The notes: generated from the letters alone by a model not told the origin. A stretch of 8,955 bases of DNA from Bacteroidota bacterium (GCA_030706105.1 JAUZPC010000098.1:1-8955), one strand, 5' to 3'. Positions 1-6,846 are shown, counted from the first letter of the stretch. Made by a program: numbers and translations.

Positions 1-565
1 GAGTATTATATCCCAGATAATCATTATCAATTTCCATGTAGGAAGTATATTTGTTACCTGCGAGCAAGTCTTCAAATTTTGTAGAGCCATATGATCCATG
101 CCCGTTACTTCCAAGGTCGTTAACATAGACATCATATTTGCCATGTCCGCCGGCGGTTCCGTCAGAAGGAGGTGCCTTGTATTTGAGGAAATTGACTTCA
201 AAATTATAAGCTGAATCCAATGCAATAAGTAATTCATTTATATCATAAGTAAGTTTATCGGATCCGGTAGTATCATAATGAACTCTAAAATAACCGGAAG
301 GAGACACAACTGAAATCTGCTTTTCCGGCCGGGTTAAAATTTTGGCGATCTGACCCTGCTGTTCCCTGGTAAACTTATTAAAATTAACCTTTACCAAGCC
401 ATTAATACTGAAACTACATTTTACAGTCCCTTCACCCGATTCTTTTTCAAGCAAAGGACTATTAACCTTCATGAAAGAATAGTACAGAGAGTCATAATAG
501 GATTTCTGCTGAGCAAACAACCAAGAAAAGCCTAACACAATAAATACAATAATTTTAGTCTTCAT
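1..565 (-). CDS. Secreted putative metalloprotease (MXAN_6640-like), N-terminal part, cut by window edge
   Basis: The first 188 residues are visible; the C-terminus lies off the left edge. The ATG at 565-563 opens a clear signal peptide (MKTKIIVFIVLGFSWLFAQ, probable cut after residue 19), so the product is exported. Residues from about 145 read KYDVYVNDLG, then YGST, then YMEIDNDYLGY. This matches, from memory, the region preceding the HExxH zinc site in the MXAN_6640-type putative metalloproteases of Bacteroidota, Ignavibacteria and myxobacteria. The catalytic motif itself would lie outside the window, so protease activity is inferred and unconfirmed. The start overlaps the end of the upstream VCBS gene by 11 bases, which implies co-transcription and probably translational coupling; no Shine-Dalgarno is evident. 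It could instead be another secreted enzyme with a similar fold. Confidence 0.55.
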   Translation of the reverse strand, partial: MKTKIIVFIVLGFSWLFAQQKSYYDSLYYSFMKVNSPLLEKESGEGTVKCSFSINGLVKVNFNKFTREQQGQIAKILTRPEKQISVVSPSGYFRVHYDTTGSDKLTYDINELLIALDSAYNFEVNFLKYKAPPSDGTAGGHGKYDVYVNDLGSNGHGSYGSTKFEDLLAGNKYTSYMEIDNDYLGYNT

Positions 566-2669
566 TAATTATTCGTTTAATTCTTAAGTTTATATTTTTT
601 TTGCCGGCGTAAACGATAAATAAATTCTTTTTATCATAAGATATAACTGAAAACTCTTTAACATCGTCTTCAGTAAACAAAGCTCTTACCCTGAACTCAT
701 TATTAGAATAAGATAACTTGCAAAACTGTTTGTTTTTCTTATTAAAAAAGAATAAACAATTACCTGCGGCTGAGTCTTTATTTATTTCAAAAACAAAATC
801 ATTTATATTATTAAAATATAATAAATTCTTGTCATAAACATTTAAATTTAATGTTTCTTTATTTAAAATGTCTATTGCTTTAATTTCCCCCTTACCATTT
901 ATTAAAATAAGCTTTCCATTCAAAGAGAAGTTACTGCCATCCAGGAGTATTGAACCTGAAGCACTATCAATTCCCGGGACCTCAGACAAACTGCTCTTGT
1001 TGAAATCATATATATCAATTTGTGAAGCAGCGTTGCTTGTTGTAAAAATCAGTTTATTGGCACCTATAACATAGTTTGAGAAGGAAGAATTAAAGGTTTT
1101 AATTCTTTTATATTGATACTCACCTCTTTCAATATCCAGTCTGCCGGTTTCAAAGGAATTATTGTTTTTAACTATTAAGAATAGAATCTTTTTTCTCGCG
1201 TTTGCAGTCCAGGCATTATAAATTGGATGCTGCATATATATAGTCTGCAGCTCAAACTTTTTGGCAGCGGGATTGAATGTAATAATGTCTAAAGATTTTT
1301 TCCCTTTTGCATAGCAGTAAAATTGTTTTTTAGGTTTAGAATTATCAACAACAATATTTTCGATATCTGAAAAAACCTTAGTAGAGTATAGAGTTGTAAT
1401 AATACCCTTTCTGTTTATGCCGGCCACATAAAAAGATTTATTGTACTTGTCATAAAAGCAAAGTCCTTTTTCATTTTTACCAAAATTTTCAAAAGTACAG
1501 GCAGTAGTTACATCCAGTCCTAGTTTTTCTTCACTTAATTTATTAAAATCATTATTTAATTTTATAATTAAACCTGTGCCGGTAAGTATTATTAAATCCT
1601 CTGACGTACCGGCTTTTGCCCTGCAAAAATCTTCAATGCCTTTTTCAGTAATAGGGATATATTCGTCAGAAAAGCCACCGTCTTTCTTTCCAAAGAAAAG
1701 CGAGAAACGACTTTTTGTTTTATTAAGGCAGGCAATGCCGGATATTCCATCATCATTAAAATCATTTAGCAGGAAATCATCAATTTCGAATTGAGACTTA
1801 ATTCTTCCCGAAAAATTATATCCTCCCTCTTTATTTTTATGATAAATTTCGACAGCGTTATCATTGGAAGTATAAATTGAGTTCCGGTAATACCTAAGCA
1901 TATTTATTGCGGCAACATTATTTATTTCCTTTGCCTTATAAAAAGAAGCGTTACCGTAATTATAAAAGAATTTAATTTTCCTGCTTAAATAGTCATAAGC
2001 AAGGATATCCGTAAAATTATCGTTATTAAAATCAGCCGGATATATTTGCGAGTAAAACTTTCCGGATTCAAATTTAGATTCACTAAAAGATTTTCCTGAT
2101 GAATAAAGTATGGAGATTCCGTTGAAATTAGCCCCGCATACTATAAGCTCTGAAGTTCCGTCATTATTAAGATCCTCAGCATATAGCTCAGAAGGAAAGG
2201 AGGAAAGTTTAACCTGATTGGTTATTTTTCTTTGTTTGTAGTTTTTTAATTCAATAATTCCGGCTATTAAATCTTTTCTGGAAATAAAACCGATATATAG
2301 CAGATCTTCCGGCTTGTTGTTTGATTGTAAAATAACGGCTTTGTCAATTGCGTATTTAGTCTTAAAAAAATGTTCTTTAGCTTTACCTGACCCGGCAGAT
2401 AGCTCTACCAGCAGAAATCCCTTTTTAGCTTCTGAAGTCAAAATAAAGACAGAGCCATTTGTCCTTTCAACAGAATAGATTTTTTGATACCCCTTACTTA
2501 TTTTAAAATAAGAAAAGCTGCAAAGTCCATTTAACGGAATCTGCGGATATGCGGATATACTGAAAAGACAAGCGACCGCTATTAGCCAAACCTGAAAACC
2601 TCTACCCTCTATTTTGGAGCCTCGCCTCTCTGCGGCTAAGAGCCTCGTGATAACGCCTGACTTCATCAT
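555..2669 (-). CDS. Secreted FG-GAP/VCBS-repeat protein, function unknown
   Basis: A 704-residue protein. Three FG-GAP/VCBS calcium-binding motifs of the DxNxDG type are visible: DLNNDGTSEL (about 166-175), DFNNDNFTDI (213-222) and DFNDDGISGI (303-312). Repeats of this kind build beta-propellers on extracellular proteins; the later part (about 340-704) is probably further degenerate propeller blades with no motif I recognise. A hydrophobic stretch at about 28-41 (VWLIAVACLFSISA, then YPQ) looks like a signal peptide, but about 27 mostly polar, basic residues precede it. The start is ATG at 2669 or 2666; no ATG, GTG or TTG exists in frame between there and the hydrophobic segment. The gene therefore overlaps the end of the thioesterase gene by 68 bases. 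Its 3' end overlaps the metalloprotease start. No C-terminal type IX sorting domain or lipobox is visible. Role unknown; surface binding or a partner of the metalloprotease is a guess. Confidence 0.75.
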   Translation of the reverse strand: MMKSGVITRLLAAERRGSKIEGRGFQVWLIAVACLFSISAYPQIPLNGLCSFSYFKISKGYQKIYSVERTNGSVFILTSEAKKGFLLVELSAGSGKAKEHFFKTKYAIDKAVILQSNNKPEDLLYIGFISRKDLIAGIIELKNYKQRKITNQVKLSSFPSELYAEDLNNDGTSELIVCGANFNGISILYSSGKSFSESKFESGKFYSQIYPADFNNDNFTDILAYDYLSRKIKFFYNYGNASFYKAKEINNVAAINMLRYYRNSIYTSNDNAVEIYHKNKEGGYNFSGRIKSQFEIDDFLLNDFNDDGISGIACLNKTKSRFSLFFGKKDGGFSDEYIPITEKGIEDFCRAKAGTSEDLIILTGTGLIIKLNNDFNKLSEEKLGLDVTTACTFENFGKNEKGLCFYDKYNKSFYVAGINRKGIITTLYSTKVFSDIENIVVDNSKPKKQFYCYAKGKKSLDIITFNPAAKKFELQTIYMQHPIYNAWTANARKKILFLIVKNNNSFETGRLDIERGEYQYKRIKTFNSSFSNYVIGANKLIFTTSNAASQIDIYDFNKSSLSEVPGIDSASGSILLDGSNFSLNGKLILINGKGEIKAIDILNKETLNLNVYDKNLLYFNNINDFVFEINKDSAAGNCLFFFNKKNKQFCKLSYSNNEFRVRALFTEDDVKEFSVISYDKKNLFIVYAGKKNINLRIKRIINED

Positions 2670-3066
2670 CTGATTCCGGAATTATTTCCGGAACGTTTAC
2701 CGGTTTGCCATCCTCAATTGCTACAAAGGTTAAAAAAGCAGTATTTGTATGGAAGGTAGTGCCATCCTTAAATGACTGTGCAAATACTCTAACACCCACC
2801 TCCATTGAAGTGTGGAAAGCTCTATTTACACTTGAAACCAATTGAACCACCTGCCCCAATTTAATAGGATGATGGAAGTCAATTCTATCAACAGAAGCCG
2901 TAACACAAACCTGCTGACTATGTTTACCTGCGCTGAGTCCGCCGCAAACATCAATCCAGTGCATAAGCTGTCCGCCCAGTAAAGTGCCTATTGTATTTGT
3001 ATGGTTGGGGAGAACCAATTCTGTCATAGTTATTATGGATTCTTTAACGTGTTTTGGTAGTAACAT
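2602..3066 (-). CDS. Acyl-CoA thioesterase, hotdog fold (YciA/BACH type)
   Basis: A 154-residue single-hotdog protein, normal for the YciA-like family, which hydrolyses acyl-CoA to free acid plus CoA in the cytoplasm. Family hallmarks are in order: PNHTNTIGTLLGGQLMHWID (residues 20-39, with Asn21 and the catalytic-type Asp39), VCVTASVDRIDFHHPIKLGQ, then SMEVGVRVFAQ and LTFVAIEDGKPVNVPEI. The reading frame is open up to 3183, but ATG 3066 is chosen because a GAGGAA ribosome site sits five bases before it, homology begins there, and the upstream extension would read through the bamD terminator. It is first in an operon with the VCBS protein (68-base overlap) and the metalloprotease. Substrate chain length cannot be read from the sequence. 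Pairing with secreted proteins is probably incidental. Confidence 0.9.
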   Translation of the reverse strand: MLLPKHVKESIITMTELVLPNHTNTIGTLLGGQLMHWIDVCGGLSAGKHSQQVCVTASVDRIDFHHPIKLGQVVQLVSSVNRAFHTSMEVGVRVFAQSFKDGTTFHTNTAFLTFVAIEDGKPVNVPEIIPESDDEVRRYHEALSRREARLQNRG

Positions 3067-3069
3067 TAT

Positions 3070-3075
3070 TTCCTC
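3070..3075 (-). promoter_or_regulatory. Ribosome binding site of the thioesterase gene
   Basis: GAGGAA on the minus strand, five bases upstream of ATG 3066. This is the best Shine-Dalgarno on the left side of the window, and it decides the start against the longer open frame. Confidence 0.75.
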
Positions 3076-3087
3076 AAAATTTTCATA

Positions 3088-3117
3088 CAAAATCATAAAA
3101 AAAATGAATATATCAAA
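3088..3117 (-). promoter_or_regulatory. Probable Bacteroidota-type promoter of the thioesterase operon
   Basis: On the minus strand, TTTG (3117-3114), an 18-base spacer, and TGATTTTG (3095-3088) compare with TTTG-N19-TAnnTTTG, with one mismatch in the -7 element. It lies between the bamD terminator and the gene, where a new promoter is required, and would start transcription about 15 bases before the ATG. The match alone is modest. Confidence 0.4.
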
Positions 3118-3139
3118 AGAGTAAGCTAACATTAAACAT

Positions 3140-3168
3140 AAAAAAAAAGCTGCCCGAATTCGGGCAGC
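3140..3168 (-). terminator. Intrinsic terminator of bamD
   Basis: Positions 3149-3168 form a perfect 20-base palindrome (arms GCTGCCCG and CGGGCAGC, loop AATT). On the minus strand it is followed by nine T (3148-3140). It lies 21 bases past the bamD stop and separates bamD from the thioesterase operon. Confidence 0.92.
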
Positions 3169-3189
3169 CTGAATAAAAAGCAATAAAAA

Positions 3190-3942
3190 TCAGCCTGCTT
3201 TTTCAAGAGACTTCTTTATTTCTGCAACTTTCGGGTAGTCGGCAGTATCAGGGTACCTATCCATATATTTAGCAATCTCTTTCAAAGCTTCAGCATTTCT
3301 GCTTTTCATAACAAGAATATTTATTCTGTTAAACAGTGCAAGAGAGGCATATTTGGAGTCATGGTAAGTTTCAACAACGTTATTATAATAATATAAAGCA
3401 GCGTTGTAGTATTCTAATCGTTCATAAATATAAGCGCTGTTATACTCTTTATAAGCCAGTTTATCATTTAGTTCGCTGATTTTTGCTTCAGCAGTTTTGG
3501 TTCTTTCGTGATTTGGGAAAAAATCTACAAAACTTTGAAATTCCTGAATGGATTTTTTTGTATATTTTTGGTCCAAAGAGAAATCAGGGGACAACTGATA
3601 ATAACACTCGCCAAGCATAAATTGAGCATCCGGCAGCAGCTTGCTGGCAGCCATATTATTTATCAATTTACTGAATTCATAAGCAGCAAGGATATATTCT
3701 TTTCTGTTAAAGCGGGACATTCCCAAGTAATATTGGGCCTGATCAACAATTGCATGGCCCGGGAACTGCATTACCAACGGTTCAAATTCTTTTATTGCAT
3801 CTTCATAACTCTCGTCATTATACAACTTCATAGCATGAGCCAAACGGTCTTCAGGAGACATATTAGAAGTATCCAATGAGCCTGCACAACCGAAAAGGAT
3901 AAAAGAAAACAATAATAATAAGGCTAATTTCTTCATATTCAT
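3190..3942 (-). CDS. bamD: Outer-membrane protein assembly lipoprotein BamD
   Basis: A 250-residue lipoprotein, close to the usual BamD length of about 245. The signal peptide ends in the lipobox L16-F-G-C19, so the mature protein is acylated on Cys19 and held in the outer-membrane inner leaflet. The rest is TPR-like helical pairs typical of BamD/YfiO: LYNDESYEDAIKEFEPLV (about 41-58), DQAQYYLGMSRFNRKEYILA, then DAQFMLGECYYQL and YYNAALYYYNNVVETY. BamD binds the outer-membrane protein insertase BamA and helps insert beta-barrels. The start is ATG 3942 or the second ATG at 3936; neither has a Shine-Dalgarno. It is preceded by its own promoter and closed by a strong terminator, and may also receive read-through from the membrane-anchored protein gene upstream. 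Some TPR lipoproteins outside BamD look similar, but length, lipobox and order fit BamD well. Confidence 0.88.
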   Translation of the reverse strand: MNMKKLALLLLFSFILFGCAGSLDTSNMSPEDRLAHAMKLYNDESYEDAIKEFEPLVMQFPGHAIVDQAQYYLGMSRFNRKEYILAAYEFSKLINNMAASKLLPDAQFMLGECYYQLSPDFSLDQKYTKKSIQEFQSFVDFFPNHERTKTAEAKISELNDKLAYKEYNSAYIYERLEYYNAALYYYNNVVETYHDSKYASLALFNRINILVMKSRNAEALKEIAKYMDRYPDTADYPKVAEIKKSLEKAG

Positions 3943-3962
3943 TTTTATAAATTTTTGATTGA

Positions 3963-3993
3963 CAATTATAAATAAAAAACCAAATCTAACAAA
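3963..3993 (-). promoter_or_regulatory. Promoter of bamD
   Basis: On the minus strand, TTTG (3993-3990), a 19-base spacer, and TATAATTG (3970-3963) match TTTG-N19-TAnnTTTG with one mismatch. The same place also reads as a sigma-70 box, with TATAAT at 3970-3965 and 17 bases to TTTGTT. The predicted start is about 15 bases before the ATG, leaving almost no leader. Confidence 0.6.
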
Positions 3994-4004
3994 GGTAAAT
4001 TACG

Positions 4005-4607
4005 TTACTTGGAGCGAATAGTAAAGAACAGAATAATGACCGCAGCAGAAATTCCCAATGCTATAACCGGCTCTAATAAAGTCGGATAGACGTACTCTTT
4101 AGGAGGTTCTCCCTTTGTAAAAATAAAGGGATCGGATTCCACTTTTTTTATTTCATCAACCTTGATGGTATCAACAAATTTATAATTAAGGGAATTTTGC
4201 ACTTCTTCTGCCCCTTTAATGGCATAATTTGCATTAAAAATAATAGAACGGCTGACATAAAAATCGCCCAGGATGCCTTTTCTGAAAACCTCTCCATACT
4301 CAACACTGATTTTTTCTATAAAATAATTTACTTCTACAGAGTCCTTAGAACGGACAGCCGGTTTGGTACTTATTATTGATAAGGGCGCAAAACCTGAAAA
4401 TAATTTATTGTGGAAATAGGAGTAACCTGAGCTAAAATTATCGGCCAAATAGATTTTTTGATTCGTTCCGTAAGAGAAATTGCTCTTTATTTTTGCAACA
4501 GAAGAATCATTGAATCCTGAAATTACATCAAGATTGGTCTGCCCCATTGTCTGCACGGTTAAGCCTAAAAGCAAAAAGAGCAGATATTTTGTAAAATTTA
4601 TTTTCAT
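4005..4607 (-). CDS. Unrecognised exported protein with C-terminal membrane anchor
   Basis: A 200-residue protein I do not recognise. The N-terminus MKINFTKYLLFLLLGLTVQTMGQ is a signal peptide, probably cut after Gln23. A mixed polar, tyrosine-rich region (about 24-175) includes SVEVNYFIEKISVEYGEVF (90-108) and a charged stretch DTIKVDEIKKVESD (146-159). After PPKEYVYP comes a strong hydrophobic segment at about 178-197 ending in the basic tail RSK. The layout suggests a periplasmic domain tethered in the inner membrane by its C-terminus. The frame stays open to 4736, but ATG 4607 starts at the signal peptide and has a promoter just upstream. The stop lies 62 bases before the bamD ATG with no terminator between, so read-through into bamD is likely. 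An envelope role linked to outer-membrane assembly is inferred from position only. Confidence 0.7.
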   Translation of the reverse strand: MKINFTKYLLFLLLGLTVQTMGQTNLDVISGFNDSSVAKIKSNFSYGTNQKIYLADNFSSGYSYFHNKLFSGFAPLSIISTKPAVRSKDSVEVNYFIEKISVEYGEVFRKGILGDFYVSRSIIFNANYAIKGAEEVQNSLNYKFVDTIKVDEIKKVESDPFIFTKGEPPKEYVYPTLLEPVIALGISAAVIILFFTIRSK

Positions 4608-4616
4608 TATCTTAAA

Positions 4617-4647
4617 ATAGTATAAGTAATATGTTAATTTATTCAAA
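4617..4647 (-). promoter_or_regulatory. Promoter of the membrane-anchored protein gene
   Basis: On the minus strand, TTTG (4647-4644) lies 19 bases before TATACTAT (4624-4617). As sigma-70 boxes it is TTGAAT, 16 bases, TATACT. The -10 ends only 11 bases before ATG 4607, so the message would be nearly leaderless; no Shine-Dalgarno is present. Confidence 0.5.
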
Positions 4648-4740
4648 AAAAGAGAAAAGCCCAAATTCCCCTTAGAGACTGTTGGAAAATTAAAAACAAA
4701 CAAAGTATATTCCCGGAGATATTTGAATAATTGCATCTAA
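4648..4740. other. Intergenic stretch, nothing recognised
   Basis: No credible gene, repeat or strong hairpin. The open frame through here on the minus strand is an upstream extension of the 4005-4607 gene without a signal peptide at its N-terminus. On the plus strand, TTGAAT (4705-4710) and TATATA (4749-4754) are spaced 38 bases apart and make no convincing promoter. Confidence 0.5.
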
Positions 4741-4881
4741 TGCAGTTTATATAAGCCCGGGTCCGCCCATACCCCTTACAAAGGGGCAGATGGATATTCA
4801 CACAGCCTCTTAATGTTGCAGCATAAGCTGACTTAACAGGCTATTATAGTCAGGAACAACATTAAGCTTTATTAATCTGCA
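4741..4881. ncRNA. Candidate structured RNA or palindromic intergenic element
   Basis: Three nested stems can be read by eye. An outer helix pairs 4741-4756 with 4866-4881 (12 of 16 positions pair). A perfect 10-bp helix pairs CTTAATGTTG (4809-4818) with CAACATTAAG (4857-4866); inside it CTGACT/AGTCAG and CAGC/GCTG are alternative small stems. A hairpin is formed by CCCC-TTACAAA-GGGG, extended by CCAT/ATGG (about 4767-4793). Together they resemble a three-way junction. The strand is undecided: on the plus strand it runs straight into the 4889-4922 terminator, while on the minus strand it would be a distant leader of the 4005-4607 gene. It has no match to SRP RNA, tmRNA or RNase P motifs. It may instead be the remnant of a dispersed repeat. 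Confidence 0.35.
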
Positions 4882-4888
4882 AAAATAT

Positions 4889-4922
4889 AAAAGCCCCGGA
4901 TAGAACAATATCCGGGGCTTTT
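4889..4922. terminator. Strong bidirectional intrinsic terminator (end of htpX)
   Basis: A 14-bp stem pairs 4889-4902 with 4909-4922 (core GCCCCGGATA / TATCCGGGGC) around loop GAACAA, with T-rich tracts on both sides. On the minus strand it ends htpX 40 bases past the stop. On the plus strand, CTTTTTAG would end any transcript of the structured element at 4741-4881. Confidence 0.88.
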
Positions 4923-4962
4923 TAGAAATATTATAAAAAGATGGAAGAAATAATATTAATTC

Positions 4963-5817
4963 TTAAGCAACTCTTCCCGCAGCAATTTGTCTTAACCTTG
5001 CAACGCGTTCTTCAATAGGAGGATGGGTTGAGAACAGTTTATTTATGCCGCCGCCGCGTAAGGGATTTATGATAAACATATGGGCTGTTGCCGGACCTGC
5101 GTGGTCAATCGGTTTCATTTCATTGCCATATGATATTTTTTCCAAAGCTTCTGCCAGGGCAAGCGGATTACGCGAAATTTCCGCTCCGCCAGCATCGGCA
5201 GCAAATTCCCTTGACCTTGAAATTGCAAGCTGAAGTAAAGTAGCAGCAATGGGAGCAACAATCATCAGTACCAATGAGCCGATCAATCCGCCATTGTCAT
5301 CATCATCACTTCTGCCGCTAAAGATCATTGCCCATTGAGCCATCTGGGCAATAAATGTAATTGTACCGACTACAGTAGAAACAATAGTACCCGTAAGAAT
5401 ATCTCTATGTTTAACATGTGCCAGTTCGTGGGCAATTACCCCGGCCATTTCTTCATTACTAAGGCCTCTAAGAATACCTGTAGTAGCAGCTACAGCTGCA
5501 TGCTCAGGATTTCTTCCTGTTGCAAAGGCATTAGGTGTATCATCTTCAATTATATAAAGTTTAGGCATTGGAATGTTTGCATTTTGTGCAAGCTGCTCAA
5601 CCATATTATAAAACTTGGGCACCTCTTCCCGTGTAACTTCTTTAGCCTTATACATACTTAAAACAATCTTATCGGAAAACCAATAAGAGCCGAAATTCAT
5701 CATTAAAGCAAAGACAAATGCTATTGCCATACCGCCTCTTCCGCCAACAAGATATCCTACTGCAAGAAACAGTACGAACATTACGGTCATCAGGAATACG
5801 GTTTTAACGGTGTTCAT
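4963..5817 (-). CDS. htpX: Membrane zinc metalloprotease HtpX (M48 family)
   Basis: A 284-residue protein, the normal HtpX length. HtpX degrades misfolded inner-membrane proteins, with its catalytic face in the cytoplasm. Two N-terminal membrane segments (about 6-24 and 30-47) are followed by the catalytic domain with the zinc site HELAH (His130, Glu131, His134, then VKHRD). Two further hydrophobic segments lie at about 142-166 and 177-198, and the third zinc ligand is in SREFAADAGG (Glu204). The family signatures NAFATGRNP (96-104), ATTGILRGLS and STHPPIEERVARLRQ near the C-terminus are all present, so the enzyme should be active. ATG 5817 has a GGAGAA ribosome site four to five bases upstream. 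It is monocistronic: its own promoter region divergent from the methyltransferase gene on one side, a strong terminator on the other. Confidence 0.96.
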   Translation of the reverse strand: MNTVKTVFLMTVMFVLFLAVGYLVGGRGGMAIAFVFALMMNFGSYWFSDKIVLSMYKAKEVTREEVPKFYNMVEQLAQNANIPMPKLYIIEDDTPNAFATGRNPEHAAVAATTGILRGLSNEEMAGVIAHELAHVKHRDILTGTIVSTVVGTITFIAQMAQWAMIFSGRSDDDDNGGLIGSLVLMIVAPIAATLLQLAISRSREFAADAGGAEISRNPLALAEALEKISYGNEMKPIDHAGPATAHMFIINPLRGGGINKLFSTHPPIEERVARLRQIAAGRVA

Positions 5818-5820
5818 ATT

Positions 5821-5826
5821 TTCTCC
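5821..5826 (-). promoter_or_regulatory. Ribosome binding site of htpX
   Basis: GGAGAA on the minus strand just before ATG 5817; it supports that start. Confidence 0.65.
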
Positions 5827-5838
5827 AAATTATTCTTA

Positions 5839-5870
5839 TAAATTTATTAAAAGTTAGGTGCTGATTCAAG
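5839..5870 (-). promoter_or_regulatory. Possible htpX promoter
   Basis: On the minus strand, CTTG (5870-5867), a 20-base spacer and TAAATTTA (5846-5839) each have one mismatch to TTTG and TAnnTTTG. The same place reads as TTGAAT-N17-TAAATT for a sigma-70 enzyme. No CIRCE or other heat-shock operator is visible. Confidence 0.35.
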
Positions 5871-5889
5871 ATACTTTACTTTGAGGTCA

Positions 5890-5921
5890 TTTGCTAATTG
5901 GCGGAGCTATACTTACATTTT
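5890..5921 (+). promoter_or_regulatory. Probable promoter of the homocysteine methyltransferase gene
   Basis: TTTG (5890-5893), 20 bases, TACATTTT (5914-5921): one mismatch to TTTG-N19/20-TAnnTTTG. It would start transcription near 5928, leaving a leader of about 18 bases. That is too short for a SAM or B12 riboswitch, and none is seen upstream. Confidence 0.5.
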
Positions 5922-5945
5922 AGCTGTAAATATTATATATAAAGA

Positions 5946-6821
5946 ATGACAAAAATTAACTTACTCTTAGATAACAGCCCTTTACTTTTTGACGGTGCAA
6001 TGGGAACTCAATTGCAGAAGAAGGGGCTGCCGGCCGGGTATCCGCCGGAATTATGGAATTTGGAATTTCCTGAAATTATTAAAGGAATTCATTCTGATTA
6101 TATTACCGCCGGGTCTTACATAATTACAACCAATTCTTTTGGGGCAAACAGAAAGCGTCTGGAATTTTCAGGATATGATTCTGATGTATTCCAGTTAAAT
6201 AAAGCAGCCGCTGAATTGGCAAAATCTGCCGCCAAAGACAAAGCTCTTGTTGCAGGAGATATTGGACCAACAGGTTTAGGATTGGAGTCTTTTGGAGAAT
6301 TGTCAGAAAAAGAAGCAGCCGGGATTTTTTATGAGCAGACTGCAGGGTTATTAGCAGGAGGTGTTGATTTGATTCTTATGGAAACAATGCTGTCGTCCGC
6401 TGAAGCCATTATAGCTGTTAAAGCTGCCAAAGAGGCCGGAGCAGAAACCATAGGGGTCTCTTTTACTTTTGAAATTATTAATAACAGAATATTTACTCCA
6501 TTTGGAGAGGCCCTTGCTGACATACTCTTAAAACTTGAAGATACAGGAATAGATTTTATTGGCTCTAATTGCGGAAATGGTTTTGAAAACATGAAAATAA
6601 TTGCAGCCCAACTAAAAGAAAAGACCAAACTGCCGGTAATAGTAAAGCCAAATGCAGGTATGCCTATTTTGACCGGCAACCGGTATATTTATAACGAAAC
6701 AAAGGAAATGTTTGCCGGGTTTGTAAAATATGCGAAATCAATAGGGGTTGAGTTTATAGGCGGATGCTGCGGAACCGATTTTTCTTACATTGAAGCGGCG
6801 GCTGAAGCGTTAAAGGCTTAG
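5946..6821 (+). CDS. Stand-alone homocysteine S-methyltransferase domain protein
   Basis: A 291-residue protein matching the N-terminal homocysteine-binding barrel of MetH and the MmuM/BHMT superfamily. Family motifs are in order: FDGAMGTQLQKKG (15-27), TTNSFGANRKRL (61-72), GDIGPTG (104-110), ETMLSSAEA (146-154), GSNCGNG (206-212), VKPNAGMP (233-240) and the terminal GGCCGT (272-277). The zinc-binding cysteines Cys209, Cys274 and Cys275 are all present, so it should activate homocysteine for methylation to methionine. It lacks the MTHF-binding, cobalamin and reactivation domains of full MetH. The methyl donor is therefore either S-methylmethionine/SAM, as in MmuM, or a separately encoded corrinoid or folate module. 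The MetH-like sequence makes a split MetH plausible. ATG 5946 starts the barrel; no strong ribosome site precedes it. Its last 38 codons are duplicated 723 bp downstream. Confidence 0.85.
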   Translation: MTKINLLLDNSPLLFDGAMGTQLQKKGLPAGYPPELWNLEFPEIIKGIHSDYITAGSYIITTNSFGANRKRLEFSGYDSDVFQLNKAAAELAKSAAKDKALVAGDIGPTGLGLESFGELSEKEAAGIFYEQTAGLLAGGVDLILMETMLSSAEAIIAVKAAKEAGAETIGVSFTFEIINNRIFTPFGEALADILLKLEDTGIDFIGSNCGNGFENMKIIAAQLKEKTKLPVIVKPNAGMPILTGNRYIYNETKEMFAGFVKYAKSIGVEFIGGCCGTDFSYIEAAAEALKA

Positions 6822-6846
6822 TCCGTCTTAAGTCACAAGGATGTCA

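Noticed and set aside
3067..3183. Upstream extension of the thioesterase frame adding 39 residues, including a hydrophobic stretch
   Set aside because: It reads through the bamD terminator palindrome and its T run, lacks family similarity, and a good ribosome site precedes ATG 3066.
4608..4736. N-terminal extension of the membrane-anchored protein
   Set aside because: It would bury the signal peptide 43 residues inside and overlap the promoter boxes at 4617-4647.
4741..4922. 6S RNA, tmRNA or SRP RNA
   Set aside because: No SRP GGAA tetraloop domain, no tRNA-like ends or tag frame for tmRNA, and the branched fold does not resemble the long single hairpin with a central bubble expected of 6S RNA.
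5335..5661. 108-residue open frame on the plus strand within htpX
   Set aside because: Opposite-strand shadow of a well conserved gene; cysteine-rich random composition and no promoter or ribosome site. Similar small frames inside the other genes were dismissed for the same reason.
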